Shown here one piece after another: positions 8,917 through 18,918 of a stretch of DNA of 54,177 nucleotides (positions are counted from its first letter, which is position 1; each line of letters opens with the position of its first letter). The stretch spans positions 1 through 54,177 of IMG/VR virus record IMGVR_UViG_2162886007_000039; one strand, 5' to 3'. The notes beneath the pieces were generated by a model. The model worked only from the letters and a program-made list of their open reading frames with translations. It ran no database searches and was not told the DNA's origin. The DNA is from a virus. A program made the position numbers and the translations under genes.

Positions 8917-10326
8917 CTAACCTACAAACGCATCAGGCGGATAAGTTGAGTAAGCTCCGTAGCAATCGCTCAGATTGATGTTCATCGGGCAGTCGAGATG
9001 CAAGATGCCATAACCCACAGCCGGATTGATCGGCTTGGAAGCATCTGCATACAGGGCTCTCCAATAAATCATCGTTCCATCAGGATTGCAGGTACGATCG
9101 AGAATGTTTCTCGGCTCGAACTTGCCCATCCACGAATGCGGATTGAAGTTCCATCCCGGCGCCGGATTGGTGATCGTGTTGACCGCCAAACTCTGGTAGT
9201 TGTCCCTGTGCCAGATGATCGATTCGATATACGGCGCAGCTTTGTACGCTGGGTTCTGTTCCCATTTGAACCCTTTGGTTGTGGCCGACTGTACGAATGG
9301 AGCGACTTCGTGATACGCGCCACCGCTAAAGGTGAACTTGCGCGGATACGGATCGATCTCGTGCATAAACCCGCCGTAGTTCCGGCGCTTGGTCGGCACA
9401 CCGACCAGGAGCGGACTATTCGGATCATTCTTTGAACCCATGTACGCATAGCGATTATCCATCGCCATTGCCGGATCAGACTTGATCACCGAGCGGGAAA
9501 CTTCCGCTGAAGTGATTAGCGTGAATACTGGGGCATTCGTATCTTCATCGAGTCCTTCGGAGAGGTCTCCGCCTTCCCTGTACAAATCCATGTACAAAGA
9601 ATTGAGAAACTCCTGCGAGAGACGCGCGTCAGGAACGAAGCTGACGTTATACGCCGTGGCGCTATCCTGGGGACCGTGCGTTTTGTTGAGGGTCAGTTTA
9701 TGACCGGCAAGGCGAACGTATTCCGAGGTGTAACGGCTTGCCCAAATCCACTCTGAGGTGTTTGAAAAACCAGCCGTGATCTTGCTCAGAAACTCGGCAT
9801 ATTGGTAATCGAACTGAATATCTCGGATACAAAAGTAATCCGAATCGACTGCCATGTGATCGGGTCCGAACGTTCGGCTGGTTTGACCGAAATCCACCGT
9901 GTCAGTTGGCGGCAAGCAAGCGTTGACATCGGCACCGTCGCTCACGGCAATAGCCGCCCAAACCCCTCCGTAGGTGTTTGGTAGCATTCGCTCGAAAGTT
10001 ACGGCTGCGATTGTTACTCCCATTCCATCCATCCACGCGCCACGCGTACTTTGCTGCAATCGAATAATTGGTCGTTTACGCGCTGCGCGGGCATAGATGC
10101 CGGGACCGAATCTGCCACTCTCCATAAGGAGAGAGTTAGTTACTGCGAAACATTCATCAGGCATGGATGTTTGCCCCAACACCGGACGAATAAATAGACT
10201 CAGAGCAATGGCCTGAGTGACAACAAACGCCGCAAGCCAGCCGTACTGCACACCAGCTAAAACACTGATAAAAAGGAGTAGGCAGAATCCTGCAAGCGGG
10301 TACTTGAAAAAGTATTTCTTGAACAT
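8917..10326 (-). CDS. Putative major capsid protein with N-terminal hydrophobic extension
   Basis: 469 aa from the ATG at 10326. Residues 55-469 look like a podovirus-type major capsid protein: an N-terminal LLMESGRFGPGIYA, then the strand region GAWMDGMGVTIAAVTFERMLP, a mixed alpha/beta core, and placement directly before a hairpin and the tail genes. Residues 1-52 are hydrophobic (two membrane-like stretches, about 10-30 and 31-48) and end with VLGQTS. An internal ATG at 10164 (MPDECF, with GGGG 10 nt upstream) could be the true capsid start. The 10326 start lacks a Shine-Dalgarno. It would be cytoplasmic if started at 10164. Confidence 0.65.
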   Translation of the reverse strand: MFKKYFFKYPLAGFCLLLFISVLAGVQYGWLAAFVVTQAIALSLFIRPVLGQTSMPDECFAVTNSLLMESGRFGPGIYARAARKRPIIRLQQSTRGAWMDGMGVTIAAVTFERMLPNTYGGVWAAIAVSDGADVNACLPPTDTVDFGQTSRTFGPDHMAVDSDYFCIRDIQFDYQYAEFLSKITAGFSNTSEWIWASRYTSEYVRLAGHKLTLNKTHGPQDSATAYNVSFVPDARLSQEFLNSLYMDLYREGGDLSEGLDEDTNAPVFTLITSAEVSRSVIKSDPAMAMDNRYAYMGSKNDPNSPLLVGVPTKRRNYGGFMHEIDPYPRKFTFSGGAYHEVAPFVQSATTKGFKWEQNPAYKAAPYIESIIWHRDNYQSLAVNTITNPAPGWNFNPHSWMGKFEPRNILDRTCNPDGTMIYWRALYADASKPINPAVGYGILHLDCPMNINLSDCYGAYSTYPPDAFVG

Positions 10327-10330
10327 TTAA

Positions 10331-10412
10331 GTTTTGAAAATCTGCGGTCGTGACTGTGAACCGTCACCGCTGCGACCTGTCGAAATATGGTCGCCTAACC
10401 GATTTTCAAAAC
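10331..10412. promoter_or_regulatory. Inverted repeat and hairpins upstream of the capsid gene
   Basis: A perfect 12-bp inverted repeat (GTTTTGAAAATC at 10331-10342, complement at 10401-10412) encloses further short stems (GTGAC/GTCAC, GGTCG/CGACC). It forms the leader of the minus-strand capsid transcript and lies in the 203-bp divergent region 10327-10529. A possible minus promoter here is TTGAAA, 16 nt, TATTTC, but it is weak. It could be an operator or a structured 5' leader. Confidence 0.5.
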
Positions 10413-10493
10413 GCGTCCCAATTTTCGTAGGGATGTTCTGACGCTGAAATGGCTTTTAACCCCAAGTTTTCAAACATGCAAACGATTTTTCTA

Positions 10494-10522
10494 TTGCTAC
10501 CGCGTAAACATTGATTTATACA
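10494..10522 (+). promoter_or_regulatory. Promoter for the ejection-protein operon
   Basis: TTGCTA (10494-10499), a 17-nt spacer and TATACA (10517-10522). Seven bases follow before the GTG at 10530, so transcription would start at the start codon and give a leaderless mRNA. This supports the GTG start. A weaker alternative start is the ATG at 10557. Confidence 0.6.
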
Positions 10523-10529
10523 ACGCAGC

Positions 10530-11540
10530 GTGCTTACATTGCTCGCCGCACGCCGGATGTTGTGGAACGACGCTTCCCTTGTTGCTTACGAAAACGCTAC
10601 CGAACAGGACTTCTACAATTTCGATCTTAAACTCGCGCAAGTCCTCGAGCGTTTCTTCACCTTCGGAACGTGGAAATCGTGTTGGCGCAGGACAACGCTC
10701 AGAGTTTACGCAGACGAGACTCACGGCGCTCTCCTGACTTTGCCGAGGGGATTTGAAACCTGCGAGCAATTTCAGCCTGCTTGCATCGAGAAAGCTCCTA
10801 TTTACTCTCGATTCCACGAGTTTGCCGGATTCTGTTGTCTTACCTCTAACGGTCAAAACCGAAGAGGATGGATACCGTGTGAAAGCGGACTGAAGCTTTA
10901 CAGTGATTCGGCGCAAACATTCAGAATTCCCGAAGGAACGTTTACGCTCAAAATCTACGGTACAGAAACTTTGTCCGGTCAAATCAAGTTTTCGGGAGGA
11001 CTTGACCAGAACGGGGTCGAACTTTTCTCGACTGAAACGCTCACGATCACAAGCGGTCCTACATCTGGAAGCCAGGAGTTCACGCAACTTCCCTTCATCC
11101 AGAAAACCGTAACCACGAATCCGGTTTATCTGGTAGCGGTTGATGTCGATACCAGCGAGGAAAGCGCGATCGGAGTTTACGCCCCAGGCGAAACCATCCC
11201 TGAATATCGACAATACCTGATTTCAGCAGGAGCGGACGGCGACTCGGTAAACTGCATCTGTAAACTCAAACTCGTCATCCCAACTTCTCAGAACGACATC
11301 GTTGTTCCCAATAACATCGGCGCATTAAAACAGGGACTCAAAGCGTTGCAGTATGAGGAGAAAAGTGATCAAGAACGGGCAGGACGCGCGTGGGGACCAA
11401 ACTATCCGAGAGATAACCCCGGTGTTTTGGCAGGGGCTATCGATCTTCTCGACGCGGAATTGGAATCTTTGTCCGAAGCTGAAATCCCGCAATTCAACAT
11501 GGTAGAGTACGGCGCCGGAACAGTGGTAAACGTGATTTAA
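10530..11540 (+). CDS. Putative adaptor / head-tail structural protein
   Basis: 336 aa from the GTG at 10530 (327 aa from the ATG at 10557). The N-terminal half has a winged start and a WKSCWRRTTLRVYAD segment. The C-terminal 90 residues (GALKQGLKALQYEEKSDQERAGRAW, later AIDLLDAELE) match a helical pattern that I associate with podovirus neck/adaptor or tail-tube-A proteins. It heads a plus-strand operon with the three internal-virion proteins. The opposite-strand 238-codon frame over the same bases is a shadow. Functional call moderate. Confidence 0.5.
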   Translation: MLTLLAARRMLWNDASLVAYENATEQDFYNFDLKLAQVLERFFTFGTWKSCWRRTTLRVYADETHGALLTLPRGFETCEQFQPACIEKAPIYSRFHEFAGFCCLTSNGQNRRGWIPCESGLKLYSDSAQTFRIPEGTFTLKIYGTETLSGQIKFSGGLDQNGVELFSTETLTITSGPTSGSQEFTQLPFIQKTVTTNPVYLVAVDVDTSEESAIGVYAPGETIPEYRQYLISAGADGDSVNCICKLKLVIPTSQNDIVVPNNIGALKQGLKALQYEEKSDQERAGRAWGPNYPRDNPGVLAGAIDLLDAELESLSEAEIPQFNMVEYGAGTVVNVI

Positions 11541-11542
11541 TT

Positions 11543-12094
11543 ATGCCTTCTCCATACGATTACGAAAACAAACGGCTTCAAGGCGGAGCGGCCGGCCGTG
11601 TCCGCTCGATGGGTGAACGGGAGGATTTACTTAATGAAGCGGAAAGTTCGTTTTACGGAGGCGGCAACGCTCCCCCAACGCCAACTCCAAGTCCTACTCC
11701 CGCACCTACGGGAATGCAGACAAGCGGAGGAGCGGGCAGGCAGTTTTTTCAGGCACCGCAAATCACCGCGAGTCAACTGGTGAATCCCCCCAAGACCACA
11801 ACTCCATATTCGCAGCCAAGTTTTAGTAACCTCACCTTTCAGCCCAAGCAGGATCAAATTCCGGTTGGACCGTTTGAGCTTGGATGGCCGTCACCAAGAT
11901 TCGATTTGCTTCGGCAACCAACAAAAGGCGGAGCGATCAATCCTGTTTTCCAATATCAAACACCGGAGGCCACACCGACGCCGGTGGCGCCAACAGCCAC
12001 ACCAGATGAACAGAAGTTTTATATGCAGAACGCGCCCATAGATCGTCGCGAGATGGACGACATGCAAAAGAAATACGGATATGCCGCGTCATAG
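11543..12094 (+). CDS. Small virion-associated protein with GGAAGRV motif
   Basis: 183 aa, 2 nt after the previous stop. Mostly disordered and Pro/Thr/Gln-rich. Residues 12-20 (LQGGAAGRV) repeat a motif found at the N-terminus of the 1178-aa protein at 13737 ([11 protein letters not shown]). There is a short Pro-Thr linker at 43-56. It overlaps the next gene by 14 nt. It is probably packaged inside the virion or acts in ejection, inferred from the shared motif and operon. Confidence 0.45.
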   Translation: MPSPYDYENKRLQGGAAGRVRSMGEREDLLNEAESSFYGGGNAPPTPTPSPTPAPTGMQTSGGAGRQFFQAPQITASQLVNPPKTTTPYSQPSFSNLTFQPKQDQIPVGPFELGWPSPRFDLLRQPTKGGAINPVFQYQTPEATPTPVAPTATPDEQKFYMQNAPIDRREMDDMQKKYGYAAS

Positions 12095-13736
12095 AACAAA
12101 CGCAGCCAGTAGAGTTTTCGAAGGGAAAACCTATTTTGATCCTGCCACGAATCTTCGCGTTGGCGCACAGGGAATTGGAAGTACGAAAGGCGGCTATCGA
12201 GCACCTCCTGGTTTGGATATACCCGCGCGTCCGCGCGTGCGCTCGACTCAGTTCACACCGGAACAGGTTCGCAGCGGGGTTTTACAAGGTTCGCCACAAA
12301 CTCCAGAGGAGCAAAGGTTTTGGGCAGCACATCCACAGGGAGTGGTGGCGCCGTGGAATGCTGGTGATCCGCTTTACGATCCGGCAGCAAAAGCAGCGCA
12401 GGACGTAGCGAGAACAAAAGCCGCAGCAACGGCAGCGCGAACAGTCGATGTAGGAACCATTCGCGGACAATCAGCCGCAGACAGACAGGCATTGGTAGAA
12501 CGACGCGCTGGCGCGGAAAACACTCGTGCTCAGTTAATAAACCGGCTACAGAATTTGCCGATCAATCGCAAAGGTCAACGAATCGGCGGGGATGTCGTTG
12601 TGCAACAGATTCGAGGCATTGATTCAGGGATAAAAAATATCTCGGCGCAAGAATCGCGACTTGCACATCAGGACGATTTGCGTGTCGCGCAAGCTTTCCG
12701 CAACGCCGCAATCGCTGACAAAGATTTAACCCGACAACGCAATGTCCAAACTTCCGAAGCGGCAGCAGGAGTAATGAAAGGATTGGCGAATATCGAGGCA
12801 AATTATAAACGTGGAACGCCAGAATTTAGAGATGCCGTGAGTGCGTTAGCCGAGCAACATCCCGACTACGTGAACAGCAAGCAAGCTTTTACGATGATGA
12901 AAGAGGCCGTGACATCACACGATAAGGCTGAAGAGAAACGATTTATTAAGGCTCAATCAGACCTACAAAAAGCGACAGGATTGACACCCGAGGAATTTGC
13001 TAAACTGAATCCTCAGCAGGCTTTTGCTGCTGGCGGAATTAGAATAACCGAAGAAGGGAAACCCAGAGTTCATTTCGGCGGGTCTGGATTTACAGCACAA
13101 GGCAAACCGAAAGGGGAGTTTACGCGTGAAGCGAGTGAGATTCTTGCTCCCGAACACGCTGCCCTGCTGGCAGCAGGCAAACCACTCCCAAAGGGAGTTT
13201 TAGAAGCTGGAAAAGAACAAATGAAAGCAGGCGGGGCGATCCGAATCGACACCGGGAAAGGATACCCCGTCATTATTCCGCGCACTGATTTCGAGAGGTT
13301 CACTACAGCGTTCCGTCCAGAACCAACTGGAGCGCAGCCAGTAATTGATCTCGGAACTGTGCCGAAATTCCCTCCAAATTACGTCCCTGGTGTTGGAACG
13401 GTTGAGCAGGCACCGCAAGGCACGATTAACGGACTTCCGGCGCAACAGGCGATTGATGAAATTCGAGCACGCAGAGGAATTGCGCCTACAGCACCGCAGC
13501 CAGCAGCTCCTCAGATAGCGCCGCAAACACAACCAACCGTTCAGCCAGCCGTTGCCGCTCCACAACCCGTGGCGCAACCTGATCAAGCCGCCGCCGCTCC
13601 TGCCGACGTAGTGAGCGGCAAAAGCTGGCAGCAAATACAACAGGAATCGCGTGCTCCTCAAGCTGCCGCTGGCGAACAGCCTAAACCAATCGACATCTAC
13701 CAGTATTTAGGGCGTAAGCGACCGGGAGAAGAATAA
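12081..13736 (+). CDS. Putative internal virion / ejection protein
   Basis: 551 aa, highly charged and helical in the middle (residues 110-300: KAAATAARTVDVG, RQALVERRAGAENTRAQL) and Pro/Ala/Gln-rich at 430-520 (repeats of PQPAAPQ type). No enzyme motif seen. It overlaps the previous gene by 14 nt and abuts the next (TAA then ATG). Size, composition and position between two GG-motif proteins suggest an internal core or ejectosome component, as in podoviruses; this is inference. Confidence 0.5.
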   Translation: MPRHRTNAASRVFEGKTYFDPATNLRVGAQGIGSTKGGYRAPPGLDIPARPRVRSTQFTPEQVRSGVLQGSPQTPEEQRFWAAHPQGVVAPWNAGDPLYDPAAKAAQDVARTKAAATAARTVDVGTIRGQSAADRQALVERRAGAENTRAQLINRLQNLPINRKGQRIGGDVVVQQIRGIDSGIKNISAQESRLAHQDDLRVAQAFRNAAIADKDLTRQRNVQTSEAAAGVMKGLANIEANYKRGTPEFRDAVSALAEQHPDYVNSKQAFTMMKEAVTSHDKAEEKRFIKAQSDLQKATGLTPEEFAKLNPQQAFAAGGIRITEEGKPRVHFGGSGFTAQGKPKGEFTREASEILAPEHAALLAAGKPLPKGVLEAGKEQMKAGGAIRIDTGKGYPVIIPRTDFERFTTAFRPEPTGAQPVIDLGTVPKFPPNYVPGVGTVEQAPQGTINGLPAQQAIDEIRARRGIAPTAPQPAAPQIAPQTQPTVQPAVAAPQPVAQPDQAAAAPADVVSGKSWQQIQQESRAPQAAAGEQPKPIDIYQYLGRKRPGEE

Positions 13737-16700
13737 ATGTCAGGCGGAGCCGCAGGCAGGGTAAAACGATACCAGGGCGGAGGATACGTCACCGAGGAGG
13801 AAGCCACCGAATGGTGGAAGAAGCAGCCTGCCTATCAGGGAGCAGAGCTTACTCCGTACGAAAAATCTGGAATCCTGATGGTGCCAGAGACTCCTGCCAA
13901 AGCAACAGAACAAGAAAGACCGGAAGGATACGAGAAGGCGATGGATTATCCCGGCATTCTCGAAGCGCCTACTATGGACATTGAGGGAGGAGAAGCCTCG
14001 GGAACTTTTGACATCGACGATCGCACATACATACTTCCCACTCAGGTAGAAGGACAGAAATTTTCTCCAGAGGAAGCGATACAACGCTTTCAGGAAACCG
14101 GGGAACATCTCGGTTCATTCGATAAGCTTGAGAACGCGAGATTTTTTGAGGACGATTTTCTCGGGTACGTTCCTCCGCAGCCAATTGGATTTGCGAAAGG
14201 GGGACGGTCGAAAGACACGCAACCAGCACTGCTAAGTCCCGGCGAAGTTGTATTGAACAAAGAACAACAACGCAAAGTCGGGGTTGAGAAAATCCGTAAA
14301 GCGGTAGGAAAAAGAACAGGAGAGTCGGTTGGTGGCGTCCGAAAATATCAGGCTGGAGGAACGGTTGGTGGGACTGTTCAAATGCCAGACGGAACGCTGA
14401 TCAATGTTCCTGATGACGCTCCAGACGATTTGAGAGAGGAGCTTGGTCGTAGAGCAGACGCGATGATTGCGCCTCCGCCTGCTGCTGCTCCTGCCGCTCC
14501 ACCACCAACTACTGGGATAGAAGCAGCCACCGCTTACGGTCAACAACTCGGTGCGCCGACCGTAGGAGAACAAAAAGAGATGTTAGCTGCTGTTCCCCAG
14601 GGAATACGTGCTCCATTGGAGGCGGCAGCGGAAACTGTTGCAGGATTCGTTCCAAAATCCCTGGCAGAAGCAACGCAACTTGGACTTTCTTTAACGCCCG
14701 GAATAGGACAGGCGATTTCAACTTATCGAGCAGGACAAGCAATCCGAGAAGGCAGACCATTGGAAGCAGCCGCAGGAATTCCGGTCGCTCAACGCATACC
14801 GGAAATTATCGCTGCGGAACAAACTCCTGCATTTTCAAAGGAACGCTATCGAGCGGGATTCGGAACATTAGCCGATCTTTTAATGGTAGGCGGAATTGGA
14901 CAGGCAGTAGCAAGACCATCAGCACGCCCGACTTTAACCGAAGAACTTTTCCCCGAAACCAGAGCAACAGAAACTACTCCCCTCATTAAACAAACAAACC
15001 AAGCACTACAACAATTAGAAGAACAAAAATATGCCCCTCAAGAAAGGCAAGTCACAGAAGGTGGTCTCCCACAATATAGAGGAGATGAGACACGCGGGAC
15101 ACCCACAGAAACAGGCGGTGGCGGCGGCGTTGGAGCAAGCGCGCAAATCGGGCGGGAAGCCGAGCAACCTGGTCAAGCCGCGCCGGAAACGGTAGGAGAA
15201 CGTGTAAGTCCGTTGGCGTTAGCGGAGGAACCGACAGCGCCTCCTGCTCCTCCAACTGAAGCGCCGCCTGCCACGCAACCAGGAGCGCCGCAACCCGATG
15301 TCGTAACTGGAATAGCGAACAAGGTCACGGAACAAGAGCGAGCAACGCGAGGATTGCCCGAGGCTGCGGAACCCGAACGGCGCTCGTGGCAGCAGGCAAT
15401 GGATGAAGCGCAAGCGCGAGACGCCGAAGGACCGACGCTCGTTGAAGAACTAAAAAATAATCCTCGCGCTCTCAATGATACCGAAGACGCCTTGCTACTC
15501 CGCGAACAGATCAAAGCTCAACAGGCGCATGACGCTGCCGTAAAAGAAGTCAACGCTAATCCAGCCGATGAAGCTGCGAAGACAAGACTCGAAGCCGCTC
15601 GAGACCGAGTGCAAACAATCTACGATGTGGACAAATCTGCGGGAACGGCTGGCGGACGCGGATTGAACGCGCGCAAAATGTTGGCTGATCAGGATTTCTC
15701 TCTCGCCAAGATGGAGGCGACGATCAGAGCAGAAGGTGGCGGGAAACCCCTGACTCCAGATAAAGCGAACAAAATTCAGAAGCTTCACGGTGACATTCAA
15801 AGAACTGAAGCATCTTACCAAAAACAGATTCAAAAAGGCATCGAGGAATACGAACGACGCACAGGAGAAAAAGATATTTCCCCACTTCGCCCACCGAGAC
15901 GAGTCGTGACCGATCCCGAAACGATCAGGCTACTTCACGCACGAGACAAAGCGCGAACTACATATCACGATATGCTGGCGCAAGAACGGTTTAACGCAGC
16001 GCCCTTGTATCAAAAGATCGGACATTACACCGCCGAATTGGGTGTTGGACTTTCGCGTTCAATCAAGAGCGCATACGATCTTTCTGGTTTACTGAGGCAA
16101 GGAGGATTGATCGTTACTGGTCGTCCGATCATTGGCGCCAAAAGCGTTCCATCAATGCTCAAATCATTTGCAAGCGAGGAAGCTCAAACCGCAGCAATGC
16201 AGGACATCGTGAGCCACCCTAAATATGATCGGATGCGTCATGCCAAGCTTGACATCACTGAGCCAGGAGGTCGGATGTCAAAGAGGGAAGAAGTATTCAG
16301 GTCACAACTAGCAGAGAAAATCCCAGGCGTAAAAGCCAGTGAACGCGCTTACACCACCGTCCTAAACAAACTCCGCTCTGATACTTTCGATTCGCTTACG
16401 GGTTTGGCTGAAAAAATGACTGGAAGGAAATTGACTGCCGCTGAAGACCGCCTCTTCGCTAACTACGTAAATATCGCTTCGGGACGTGGCAATATGGGAC
16501 GATTTGCTGCTGCTGCTAATGCTGCATCCAAAGTATTATGGTCTCCACAGTTGGCGGTTTCTCGCGTCCAGTATCTCTTGGGTCAACCGATATGGGGAAA
16601 TTTGAAGGCTGGTGGCGCTCCTGCGGTACGAGCACTTATCGCGGCTGAATACGCAAGGACTTTAACGGGAATGGGAGTGATGGTGGGATTAGCTCGAGCG

Positions 16701-17273
16701 GCGGGAGCGAGCGTAGAATTAGACCCGAGATCGGGCAATTTCGGGATTCGGTTTGGAAACAAGCGTGTTGACATCACCGCGGGACTAAAAAGTTACATCA
16801 ATCATTTCTCGCGGATCGTCACCAACAAACTAAAAACCCAAAAAGGCGAGATCAAGGAACTGGGTTCCGACATCGTGACGCCTGGACCAGTGGAATTAAC
16901 CGCGAGACTGGCTCGTGGAAAACTCGCTCCAGCGTGGGGCAGCGCATTCAATGTCTTAGAAGGTCAACTTCCAACCGGCGAACCCACAACGCCAATCAAC
17001 GAGCTCCTTGGATTTTATGCGCCCCTGTCTCCTCAAGATGTTGGCGATGCTCTAGCGTCGGGAGGAATACCGGAGAAAATAGGTACGTCACTTTTGGCTA
17101 TCGGCGGGATGAGCACGCAGAATTACGAACAGATGACGGGTGCCGACAAGAAAGCCATCAGAGCACGGTTGCAACAACGTGATCAGGCACTAATGCGCGG
17201 CGACGTTGAAGCGGCTTATCGTCTGAGTTTTCCTTCCAAGCAACCACAACAAGCAAGGGTGGTGAACTACTAA
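13737..17273 (+). CDS. Large internal virion / ejection protein (LPD-type)
   Basis: 1178 aa, the largest single-piece gene. Residues 1-16 carry [15 protein letters not shown]. Residues 95-145 match the phage '[29 protein letters not shown]' motif, and residues 160-180 the [20 protein letters not shown] motif seen in virion-internal and tape-measure-like proteins. A second KYQAGG lies near 205. The last 400 residues ([12 protein letters not shown] through [15 protein letters not shown]) resemble the C-terminal region of large polyvalent phage proteins. The likely role is DNA ejection or the membrane channel. Its stop overlaps the convergent gene by 4 nt (17270-17273). Confidence 0.6.
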   Translation: MSGGAAGRVKRYQGGGYVTEEEATEWWKKQPAYQGAELTPYEKSGILMVPETPAKATEQERPEGYEKAMDYPGILEAPTMDIEGGEASGTFDIDDRTYILPTQVEGQKFSPEEAIQRFQETGEHLGSFDKLENARFFEDDFLGYVPPQPIGFAKGGRSKDTQPALLSPGEVVLNKEQQRKVGVEKIRKAVGKRTGESVGGVRKYQAGGTVGGTVQMPDGTLINVPDDAPDDLREELGRRADAMIAPPPAAAPAAPPPTTGIEAATAYGQQLGAPTVGEQKEMLAAVPQGIRAPLEAAAETVAGFVPKSLAEATQLGLSLTPGIGQAISTYRAGQAIREGRPLEAAAGIPVAQRIPEIIAAEQTPAFSKERYRAGFGTLADLLMVGGIGQAVARPSARPTLTEELFPETRATETTPLIKQTNQALQQLEEQKYAPQERQVTEGGLPQYRGDETRGTPTETGGGGGVGASAQIGREAEQPGQAAPETVGERVSPLALAEEPTAPPAPPTEAPPATQPGAPQPDVVTGIANKVTEQERATRGLPEAAEPERRSWQQAMDEAQARDAEGPTLVEELKNNPRALNDTEDALLLREQIKAQQAHDAAVKEVNANPADEAAKTRLEAARDRVQTIYDVDKSAGTAGGRGLNARKMLADQDFSLAKMEATIRAEGGGKPLTPDKANKIQKLHGDIQRTEASYQKQIQKGIEEYERRTGEKDISPLRPPRRVVTDPETIRLLHARDKARTTYHDMLAQERFNAAPLYQKIGHYTAELGVGLSRSIKSAYDLSGLLRQGGLIVTGRPIIGAKSVPSMLKSFASEEAQTAAMQDIVSHPKYDRMRHAKLDITEPGGRMSKREEVFRSQLAEKIPGVKASERAYTTVLNKLRSDTFDSLTGLAEKMTGRKLTAAEDRLFANYVNIASGRGNMGRFAAAANAASKVLWSPQLAVSRVQYLLGQPIWGNLKAGGAPAVRALIAAEYARTLTGMGVMVGLARAAGASVELDPRSGNFGIRFGNKRVDITAGLKSYINHFSRIVTNKLKTQKGEIKELGSDIVTPGPVELTARLARGKLAPAWGSAFNVLEGQLPTGEPTTPINELLGFYAPLSPQDVGDALASGGIPEKIGTSLLAIGGMSTQNYEQMTGADKKAIRARLQQRDQALMRGDVEAAYRLSFPSKQPQQARVVNY

Positions 17274-18622
17274 CCATTACCCTTCGCTTGCTGCATGAAC
17301 CTGTTGAAGATCACTTTGGCGGACTCCATCCGATCCATTCCTTCGTGCTGTTTATCTTCGGTCTTCGAAGGTACGGATTGCGTCATCTCGCCTCCCGGCT
17401 TGGAGGCTGTGAGTTTGGAGATTTGTTCTGCTTGCTCCTTATTCTTTTTGGTAAGTTGATCTATGATTTTTTCAGCAGGCCGGTAAGAAAGCCCCATCAA
17501 AACAAGATCGCCAATGGTCTTCAGTCCTTCTCTTTCCGTTGCTGATACAAGTTCTCCATCCTGATCAAACTTCCACGACCCGCCATTGAAAATCTTTTTC
17601 CCGTTTAAAACAATCTTTTCACCTCGTTGATTCCACGCTTCTTGTTTTGATTTTCTAAGAGGCCACAAATCTTGTAAATCTTTAACTGTATTCTCCCAGG
17701 TTTCATTCTCTAGGGCCACACGCCTATCATCCTTTTCCTGCTGTTTAGCGGATTCCTGCTCGATCAATTGAGCGGTATCGGTTTTCCAGTTCTCGATTGC
17801 CTTTGATTTGTCGCGTTGAACAGCGTCGAACCGACTAAGTTCAGCTAAAATTCCTCCAGCCGCGTACTGATCGACTCCGCGTTCCGCCAACGTTTCTGCT
17901 CTCTTTTTAGGAGGTAATGCAACAAGCATATCAACGATTCCGGCATCAACGTCTGGAGAACCATCGAGATAAGCTTTCGCGCCTAAAATCGCGGACTGTT
18001 CTTTCTCTATGAACTCAGATTGAAAACGCGGCGATGCAGTATAAAGCTCGCGTCCAAAGCGTTCCTCGAGCTCGCCATATTTACCTTGCGATTCTTTGAG
18101 TTGAGTCCGCAAGGCTTCGACATCGGCGTTGCCGTTCACTTTCCCGCGAAGATCGTTCAGTTGCTCTTCAAGTCGCGCAATGTGCGATTTGCTCACTTCC
18201 TTGAGTTTAGAGAATGAAGCTACCTCTACAGGTTTGGCCCCTTCCGGTAGCTTCATTGTGTCAACTTCAGTTATCGCTTCGCTAGGCTTCACCTCCTCTT
18301 TCTTGGCAGCAGGCGTAAATATATCCTCCGGTAGCTCGGTGTGGGCATCGGCAGGTTTCGAGGACGACAGAGAGAGATCGACTTCCCCGACTTCTTTCGA
18401 TTCGGCTACCGGAGGAGATTCACTTTGAGGGGATTCTTTTTTTCGTGGCTTCATCCGTGCCACGTCTTGTTCAACTACTTTTTCTTCGGCAGGCATTTCC
18501 TTTGCTTTAGCAAGCTGGTCTCGGAAGAATTGTTTGGATTGTTCAACGTGCTCGTCTTTGAGTACAGGATTCACAACCTCAACTTTTGGTTGTTCCACTG
18601 GTTTTTCGATTACGTCATTCAT
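17270..18622 (-). CDS. Putative scaffolding protein
   Basis: 450 aa, acidic and largely helical. Residues 1-120 are Glu/Lys/Pro/Ser-rich and disordered. Residues 135-200 form a coiled coil (SKSHIARLEEQLNDLRGKVN, LRTQLKESQGKYGELEERF). The C-terminal 60 residues are charged and helical. It lies directly after the portal gene and a 99-aa gene, where podoviruses encode scaffold. Its 3' end meets the ejection-protein gene tail to tail with overlapping stops. Scaffold assignment rests on composition and synteny. Confidence 0.55.
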   Translation of the reverse strand: MNDVIEKPVEQPKVEVVNPVLKDEHVEQSKQFFRDQLAKAKEMPAEEKVVEQDVARMKPRKKESPQSESPPVAESKEVGEVDLSLSSSKPADAHTELPEDIFTPAAKKEEVKPSEAITEVDTMKLPEGAKPVEVASFSKLKEVSKSHIARLEEQLNDLRGKVNGNADVEALRTQLKESQGKYGELEERFGRELYTASPRFQSEFIEKEQSAILGAKAYLDGSPDVDAGIVDMLVALPPKKRAETLAERGVDQYAAGGILAELSRFDAVQRDKSKAIENWKTDTAQLIEQESAKQQEKDDRRVALENETWENTVKDLQDLWPLRKSKQEAWNQRGEKIVLNGKKIFNGGSWKFDQDGELVSATEREGLKTIGDLVLMGLSYRPAEKIIDQLTKKNKEQAEQISKLTASKPGGEMTQSVPSKTEDKQHEGMDRMESAKVIFNRFMQQAKGNG

Positions 18623-18918
18623 ACGGCTTCTTTCATTGCGAACTTGTTGCGATCAACACCCCATGTTGGCTGATCATCATTTTCGTTTACTAAGGGTAGT
18701 GGCACTGAAAGGGTAACAAACATATTGATGCAAGCGTCCCACGCCGATTTAGCGGCAGCAACCCGCACACTTGCGAGAGCATCGGAATTGAGCGGGATAT
18801 CGAGGGACGGACTTTCATCCTTGAGACATACGAGAGCGTTGGCGAGTACGCTGTTTTGCAAAAGGTCGTGTAACGCGCTTACCAACTCTGGATTAGCTCG
18901 GAATTGATCGGCTGTCAC
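18619..18918 (-). CDS. Small protein between portal and scaffold
   Basis: 99 aa. It overlaps both neighbours by 4 nt (ATGA-type coupling). Residues 1-55 are helical (PELVSALHDLLQNSVLANALVCLKDE), then ASVRVAAAKSAWDACINMFVTLSVPL. Small helical proteins of this kind between portal and scaffold genes are frequent in podoviruses but have no assigned function. I do not recognise a domain. Confidence 0.6.
   Translation of the reverse strand: MTADQFRANPELVSALHDLLQNSVLANALVCLKDESPSLDIPLNSDALASVRVAAAKSAWDACINMFVTLSVPLPLVNENDDQPTWGVDRNKFAMKEAV

Noticed and set aside
10497-11213. 238-codon minus frame opposite the adaptor gene
   Set aside because: Shadow of the 10530-11540 gene; that gene has a promoter, a coupled operon and protein-like composition.
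13200-13661. 153-codon minus frame
   Set aside because: Shadow of the ejection protein; composition is Leu/Arg/Ser-biased as expected from an antisense frame.
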